From assembly GCA_963775625.1 (NCBI GenBank), contig CAVZJM010000003.1, forward strand, positions 124,001 through 188,000: 64,000 nucleotides of DNA. Reading direction: 5' to 3'. Shown piece after piece: positions 59,441 through 64,000 of this stretch. The DNA comes from JAIBJN01 sp963775625. Lineage in GTDB: Bacteria > Actinomycetota > Thermoleophilia > Gaiellales > Gaiellaceae. Below the pieces are notes generated by a model, which worked only from the letters and a program-made list of their open reading frames with translations, ran no database searches and was not told the origin of the DNA. A program made the position numbers and the translations under genes. Each line of letters starts with the position of its first letter. Within the stretch, counting starts at the first letter, position 1.

Positions 59441-60312
59441 GCGCTGCCGAGACCAGCCTTGGACGCCGCTCTCAGGGCGACCGGGTGCGCGGGGCCGCCT
59501 TCTACGTCCTCCTGCTGATCTCGGTCACGGTTGGCTTCCTGCTCCTCGGAGTTCTCCTGGTGGACGTGGTCCGGAAGGGCATCGGCTACGTCGACCTGAC
59601 GCTCCTGAACGAGCCGAACTCGTCCGATCCGAACAAGGCCGGGGCCGGGCCGGCGATCCGCGGGACGATCTACATGATGGTGCTGCTCCTCCTGTTCGTC
59701 GTGCCGATCGGGGTCGGGACCGCCCTCTACCTCGAGGAGTATGCGAACCGCGAACGCTGGTACAACCGCTTGCTCGAGATCAACATCCAGAACCTGGCGG
59801 CAGTGCCGTCGATCGTCTACGGGATCCTTGGCCTCGCCTTCCTCGTCCGTGGGATCGGGCTCGGCTACGTCCTCCTCGCCGGCGCGCTGATCCTGACCCT
59901 CCTGGTGCTCCCGACCGTGATCGTGGCCAGCAGGGAAGCAATCCGGGCGGTGCCCGACTCGATCCGACAGGGCGCCTACGCGCTCGGCGCCACACAGTGG
60001 CAGGTCGTCTGGCGGCAGGTTCTTCCGGCCTCGATTCCGGGGATCGCAACCGGCTCGATCCTCGCACTCGCCCGAGCGATCGGCGAGACCGCGCCGCTCC
60101 TTCTCGTCGGCGCCCTGACGTACGTCGCGGTCAACCCGACCCTGCTCGGCTCGTTCACCGCCCTGCCCGTCCAGATCTACCAGTGGATCGGACAGCCGCA
60201 GGACGAGTTCCGGGTGCTGGCCGCGGCCGGGATCATCGTCCTCCTGGTGATTCTGCTCACAATGAACGCCTTCGCGATCTGGCTCCGCAACCGCTACCAG
60301 AAGAGATGGTGA
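59437..60312 (+). CDS. pstA: Phosphate ABC transporter permease PstA
   Basis: 291 residues from GTG 59437, overlapping the pstC stop by 4 bp. Six membrane segments are seen, with AAVPSIVYGILGLAFLVRGI, the EAA loop YALGATQWQVVWRQVLPASI and LALARAIGETAPLLLVGALT, the standard PstA set. With PstC it forms the membrane channel of the high-affinity phosphate importer. The frame is intact throughout. Confidence 0.95.
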   Translation: MSAAETSLGRRSQGDRVRGAAFYVLLLISVTVGFLLLGVLLVDVVRKGIGYVDLTLLNEPNSSDPNKAGAGPAIRGTIYMMVLLLLFVVPIGVGTALYLEEYANRERWYNRLLEINIQNLAAVPSIVYGILGLAFLVRGIGLGYVLLAGALILTLLVLPTVIVASREAIRAVPDSIRQGAYALGATQWQVVWRQVLPASIPGIATGSILALARAIGETAPLLLVGALTYVAVNPTLLGSFTALPVQIYQWIGQPQDEFRVLAAAGIIVLLVILLTMNAFAIWLRNRYQKRW

Positions 60313-61191
60313 TGTCCGATATGGAGAGCGCCCCTGCCGCACCTGCAAAGATTCCCGGCATGGACGAGAAGCTGCTCGCCGAGCGAGCGCGCGAAGCCGA
60401 ATCCGCGCGTCGGGACGTGCTCTTCGACGTCAGCGACCTGACGGTCAAGTACTCGGGCATCCCGGCTCTTCGCGGCGTGTCGCTCGAGATCTTCAAGAAT
60501 CACGTCACGGCGTTCATCGGCCCGTCCGGCTGCGGCAAGAGCACGTTCATCCGCTGCTTCAACCGCATGAACGACCTCATTCCGACGGCGGCGGTCGAGG
60601 GTCGGATCCTCTACCACGGGATCGACCTCTACGGCCCCGAGGTGGACTCCGGTCGAGGTGCGGAAGCGCATCGGCATGGTCTTCCAGAAGCCGAACCCGT
60701 TCCCGAAGTCGATCTACGACAACGTCGCCTTCGGCCCACGCATCCTCGGCTGGAAGAAGGACCTCGACGAGCGCGTCGAGAGGGCGCTGCGACACGCCGC
60801 CCTCTGGGACGAGGTGAAGGCCCGCCTGAAGGCGAGCGCATACAGCCTCTCCGGCGGCCAGCAGCAGCGCCTGTGCATCGCGCGCTGCCTCGCCGTCGAG
60901 CCCGACGTGCTGCTCATGGACGAGCCGGCCTCCGCGCTCGACCCGATCTCGACGACCTCGATCGAAGACCTCATGCACGAGCTCAAGCGCGAGTTCACGA
61001 TCGTGATCGTCACGCACAACATGCAACAGGCCGCCCGCGTCGCCGACATGACGGCGTTCTTCAGCGTCGAGGTCGACGAGGAGCGCGACCATCGCACCGG
61101 GATCCTCGTCGAGTACGACCAGACACCGACGATCTTCACCAACCCCTCCGACAAGCGGACGGAGGACTACGTCACGGGGCGATTCGGATGA
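60312..61191 (+). CDS. pstB: Phosphate ABC transporter ATPase PstB, frameshifted
   Basis: ATG 60312 overlaps the pstA stop (TGATG). Walker A is FIGPSGCGKSTFIRCFNRMN. At about 60650 the frame breaks after LYGPEVDS and resumes one frame over as VEVRKRIGMVFQKPNPFPKS (Q-loop), SGGQQQRLCIARCLAVEPDV (signature), LLMDEPASALDPIS (Walker B) and IVTHNMQQAARV. One surplus base in GACTCCGGTCGAG explains it. The repaired length is about 292 residues. It powers phosphate import. A true mutation would abolish Pst transport. Confidence 0.92.
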
Positions 61192-61901
61192 GGGTCACCC
61201 TTCAGGAAGAGCTCGACCAGCTCGAGGCCGGGCTCCAGGAGGAGGGTGCGCAGGCCCTCCAGGCACTTCGCGGCTCCATGAACGCCCTGCTGCAATCTGA
61301 CATCGAGCTGGCCGACGAAGTCATCGCCTTCGACGACGAGATCGACGCGGCCTATCTCGGCATCGAGGAGGGCATCCAGTCGCTCCTCGCACGCCAGACT
61401 CCTGTCGCCGTCGACCTCCGCCTCGTGCTCGCCATCCTCCACAACAACCTCCACCTGGAACGGATGGCGGACTACTGCGTGACGATCGCCAAGCTGACGA
61501 AGCTCGTGCAGGACGTCCCGCACGACGTCACGATCCTCGAGGGCTTCGAGGAGATGGGCCAGCGGGCCGAGGAGATGATCCGAGTCGCGCTCGACTCATT
61601 CCGCGACCGCAACGCGGCGCGGGCGGAGTCGCTCGTCGACCTCGACGAGCTGATCGACCGCGCCAACCGGCGGGTGGTCGGACACGTTCTGTCGCTCGGC
61701 GGCGATCCGGCGCTCCAGGAATGGGGCCTCCGCATGATCATCGTCTCGCGCTGCCTGGAGCGGATCGGCGACCACGCGGTCGACATCGGCGAGCAGACGG
61801 CCTTCCTCGTCAGCGGCGAGTTCCGCGAGTTCACGGACGCCTCCCACCACGACGGCACGACCCCGCGGGATCTCACGAAGCCCGGCCGCGCCGACTGGTA
61901 G
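61188..61901 (+). CDS. phoU: Phosphate signalling regulator PhoU
   Basis: 237 residues from ATG 61188, overlapping the pstB stop by 4 bp. Two three-helix bundles carry PhoU metal motifs (DEVIAFDDEIDAAYLGIEEG, and in the second half RIGDHAVDIGEQTAFLVSG). PhoU links the Pst complex to the PhoR kinase and damps the response when phosphate is ample. It is the last gene of the pst operon. Confidence 0.95.
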   Translation: MRVTLQEELDQLEAGLQEEGAQALQALRGSMNALLQSDIELADEVIAFDDEIDAAYLGIEEGIQSLLARQTPVAVDLRLVLAILHNNLHLERMADYCVTIAKLTKLVQDVPHDVTILEGFEEMGQRAEEMIRVALDSFRDRNAARAESLVDLDELIDRANRRVVGHVLSLGGDPALQEWGLRMIIVSRCLERIGDHAVDIGEQTAFLVSGEFREFTDASHHDGTTPRDLTKPGRADW

Positions 61902-61910
61902 ACCTTCGCT

Positions 61911-62731
61911 ATGCGGTCTGGGTCGGACAATCTCAGCCGCGCTCTTGGCGCTGTCCGGCTCCGCGGCTCGCGGGCGCTGCCAAGGGCATCGTCGCCATCG
62001 GCGACTTCGGCGTCGGGGGCGAGCGGCAGAGCCTGAGGGGCGCGGCCGTCGAGCGCTTTGCCGACGGGCGGGAGGTCGATGCGCTCGTCACGCTCGGCGA
62101 CAACGACTACACGGAGTCGCCGGCCGCGTTCGAGGCGAACTGGCTCGACTCGTTCGGCTGGGCGGCCGCCGACGGGCTGCTCGTCGCCGGGACGCTCGGG
62201 AACCACGACATCCGCGTCGACGGCGGCCGCTACGAGTTCGAGCTTCTCGGCATGCCGGGCCGCTATTACCAGCGACGTGTCGGAGGCGTCGAGCTCTTCC
62301 TCCTCGACTCGAACCGGCTGGGCCGAAGCCAGCTCGACTGGCTCGACACGGCCCTGGCCTCCACCACAGCTCGCTGGAAGGTCGTCGCCATGCACCATCC
62401 CGCCTACAGCTGCGGTGGCTACCTCGGCGACGCGCGGGTGCGGAGGAGGCTCGTTCCGATCTTCGAGCGGGGCGACGTCGACCTCGTGCTCGCCGCCCAC
62501 GACCACAACTACCAACGCTTCGCCAAGCGCGCCGGCGTCACGTACGTCGTCCACGGCGGCGGTGGCGCGGAGCTCTACCCGTTCCAGCCGTGCCCGGATT
62601 GGTTTCCGCGGCGTGTGGAGCGGCTGAAGCAGCACGGGTGGCTGCACCTTCGCGCCGACGCCGACTCGCTCCGGGTGCGGGCGATCGACCGCCGAGGCGA
62701 GGTGCGGGACGTTTTCCGGTTATACCCCTAA
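61911..62731 (+). CDS. Purple-acid-phosphatase-like metallophosphatase, frameshifted N-terminus
   Basis: The catalytic part is clear: IVAIGDFGVGGE, DALVTLGDNDYTE, VAGTLGNHDIR, VVAMHHPAYSCGGY and LAAHDHNYQRF, the dimetal motifs of the tartrate-resistant/purple acid phosphatase family. ATG 61911 opens out of frame. A hydrophobic signal-like stretch (TISAALLALSGSAARG) occurs in a second frame, and the mature enzyme in a third. Two surplus G bases (GTCGGACA near 61925, GCGGGCGC near 61971) would join them into one secreted protein of about 272 residues. It ends inside a CsoR-like operator and follows phoU by 9 bp, so it probably releases phosphate for Pst uptake. Confidence 0.78.
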
Positions 62732-62739
62732 CGGGTATA
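62721..62739. promoter_or_regulatory. CsoR-like copper operator
   Basis: TATACCCCTAACGGGTATA is an inverted repeat (TATACCC, 5-nt centre, GGGTATA). It matches the CsoR-type operator layout and lies 12 bp before the copper ATPase ATG. It overlaps the stop codon of the phosphatase gene (62729-62731). Copper-induced transcription of the ATPase is inferred. Confidence 0.65.
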
Positions 62740-62750
62740 CTGCGAGACGT

Positions 62751-64000
62751 ATGGCCACCGTCCAGCTCGAGCTCGAGGGGATGACGTGCGCGGCCTGCGC
62801 CGCCCGGATCGACAGGGCGCTGAACAGGCTCGACGGCGTCGAGGCGAGCGTCAACCTCGTCACCGAGAAGGCAGCCGTCCGCTACGACGACGGGCGCGTG
62901 GCGCTCGACGACCTCGTCACGGCGGTCGAGGGCGCGGGGTACGGCGCCTCCCTGACCCGCACGGAGCGCAAAGGGGGATCGCGCCTCGGGCTCCGGCTCG
63001 CGGTCGCGGCCGCGCTGACCGTCCCGGTCGCCCTGATCGCGATGGTGCCGCAGCTCGGCTTCGACGGCTGGGAGTGGTTGGCGCTCGTGCTGACGACGCC
63101 GGTCTGGGCCTGGGGTGGCTGGCCCTTCCACCGGTCGGCGCTCGAGAGCCTGCGCCACGGCGGCGCGACCATGGACACGCTGATCTCGCTCGGCACGACG
63201 GCGGCGTACGTCTGGTCGCTCGTCGCGCTGCTCGCCCTCGAGGACGCCGAGGTCTACTTCGAGGTGGCCGGCGTGATCACGACGCTGATCCTCCTGGGAC
63301 GCTGGCTCGAGTTGCGGGCGCGCCGGCGCTCGGGCGCAGCGCTGCGCGCCCTTCTCGAGCTGGGCGCGAAGGAGGCCCGCGTGCTGCGCGACGGCGCCGA
63401 GGTCGCGGTTCCGCTCGAGCAGCTCGCGGTCGGCGATCTGTTCGTCGTCCGGCCGGGCGAGAAGGTCGCCACCGACGGCGTGGTCGTCGAGGGCCGCTCC
63501 GCCGTCGACCAGTCGATGCTGACCGGCGAGCCCGTTCCGGTTGACGTGGCGCCGGGAGACGAGGTCGCCGGCGCGACCGTGAACGCGTCCGGCCGCCTGA
63601 TCGTCCGCGCGACGCGTGTCGGCGCCGACACCGCTCTGGCCCAGATCGCCAGGCTCGTCACCGAGGCCCAGGCCGGGAAGGCGCCCATTCAGCGCCTTGC
63701 CGACCGCGTCTCGGCGGTGTTCGTGCCGATCGTGATCGGCCTTTCGCTGGCGACCCTGGCGGGCTGGCTGCTGATCGACGGGGACGTCGCCGCCGCGTTC
63801 ACGGCCGCCGTGGCGGTGCTCATCATCGCCTGTCCCTGCGCGCTCGGGCTCGCCACCCCGACGGCGCTCCTGGTGGGCACGGGCCGCGGCGCGCAGCTCG
63901 GCATCCTCATCAGGGGGCCCGAGGTGCTCGAGCAGACGCGGCGAGTCACCACCGTCGTCCTCGACAAGACGGGCACGGTCACCGAGGGACGAATGGAGCT
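62751..64000 (+). CDS. copA: Copper-translocating P1B-type ATPase, C-terminus beyond window
   Basis: 416 residues are visible from ATG 62751; the 3' end is cut by the window. One heavy-metal-associated domain comes first (VQLELEGMTCAACAARIDRA, CAAC). Paired helices follow, then the actuator TGEP loop (SAVDQSMLTGEPVPVDV near residue 257), the metal-transport CPC motif (VLIIACPCALGLATPTALLV) and the start of the P domain (VTTVVLDKTGTVTEGRMEL). CPC with a CxxC N-domain marks Cu+ exporters. Regulation through the CsoR-like operator is likely. Confidence 0.94.
   Translation, partial: MATVQLELEGMTCAACAARIDRALNRLDGVEASVNLVTEKAAVRYDDGRVALDDLVTAVEGAGYGASLTRTERKGGSRLGLRLAVAAALTVPVALIAMVPQLGFDGWEWLALVLTTPVWAWGGWPFHRSALESLRHGGATMDTLISLGTTAAYVWSLVALLALEDAEVYFEVAGVITTLILLGRWLELRARRRSGAALRALLELGAKEARVLRDGAEVAVPLEQLAVGDLFVVRPGEKVATDGVVVEGRSAVDQSMLTGEPVPVDVAPGDEVAGATVNASGRLIVRATRVGADTALAQIARLVTEAQAGKAPIQRLADRVSAVFVPIVIGLSLATLAGWLLIDGDVAAAFTAAVAVLIIACPCALGLATPTALLVGTGRGAQLGILIRGPEVLEQTRRVTTVVLDKTGTVTEGRME

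Overview
The window is GC-rich, gene-dense DNA from the chromosome of an actinobacterium. The best guess is a Thermoleophilia-like lineage (Gaiellales or Solirubrobacterales), inferred from gene content and style rather than any marker gene. Supporting signs are an actinobacterial-type HemQ, many GTG and TTG starts, frequent 4-bp stop/start overlaps, and several promoters whose -10 hexamer (TANNNT) lies only 6-9 nt before the start codon, which suggests leaderless mRNAs. No transposase, phage gene, CRISPR array or rRNA was seen. One tRNA is present (Leu-CAG).

Region 1 (1-14.5 kb) is mixed housekeeping. It holds a truncated animal-type heme peroxidase, a FrnE/DsbA-like oxidoreductase whose first active-site cysteine codon is TGA followed by a bacterial SECIS-like hairpin (candidate selenoprotein), an ArsR/SRPBCC pair, uvrC, a Sir2 deacylase, a glycerophosphodiesterase, a DisA_N-like protein, a GH63-like glycosidase, hemQ, bcp, a flippase-like membrane protein, an XRE protein fused to an unknown domain, and a secreted acidic Gly-Asn-repeat protein. 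Region 2 (14.5-27.4 kb) carries tRNA-Leu, membrane proteins, an M20 amidohydrolase, a DedA protein, a double GNAT protein, an amine-oxidase-type flavoprotein and a 2-oxoacid dehydrogenase set (E1 alpha, E1 beta, E2 with a frameshift, VOC protein, lipoamide dehydrogenase). Region 3 (27.4-36.4 kb) is translation: pheST, a TrmH-type methyltransferase, infC-rpmI-rplT and thrS. Region 4 (36.4-44.6 kb) holds an MMPL exporter, an MFS transporter with a 33-aa companion ORF, a VapBC module, and a NarL-type two-component system.

Region 5 (44.6-62.7 kb) is a phosphate and polyphosphate island: a receiver protein, CYTH-CHAD, NUDIX, SixA, Ppx/GppA, PPK1, a PHP phosphoesterase, a CBS protein, a PhoB-type regulator with a PhoR-type kinase, pstSCAB-phoU and a purple-acid-phosphatase-like enzyme. 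Tandem 11-nt-spaced PHO-box-like repeats (GTTCACC or its complement) precede pstS, the PhoB-like regulator, ppk1, probably the PHP gene, and possibly the receiver/CHAD pair. The last gene is a truncated copper P-type ATPase behind a CsoR-like operator.

Two features stand out besides the selenoprotein. One is a 116-118 bp intergenic element in three copies, predicted to fold, with one compensatory base-pair change. The other is a run of single-base frameshifts in the island (CBS protein, phoR, pstC, pstB, phosphatase). These are most easily read as consensus errors, but most share an NNC-G-GNN context. Coordinates of frameshifted genes are given for the whole inferred gene.
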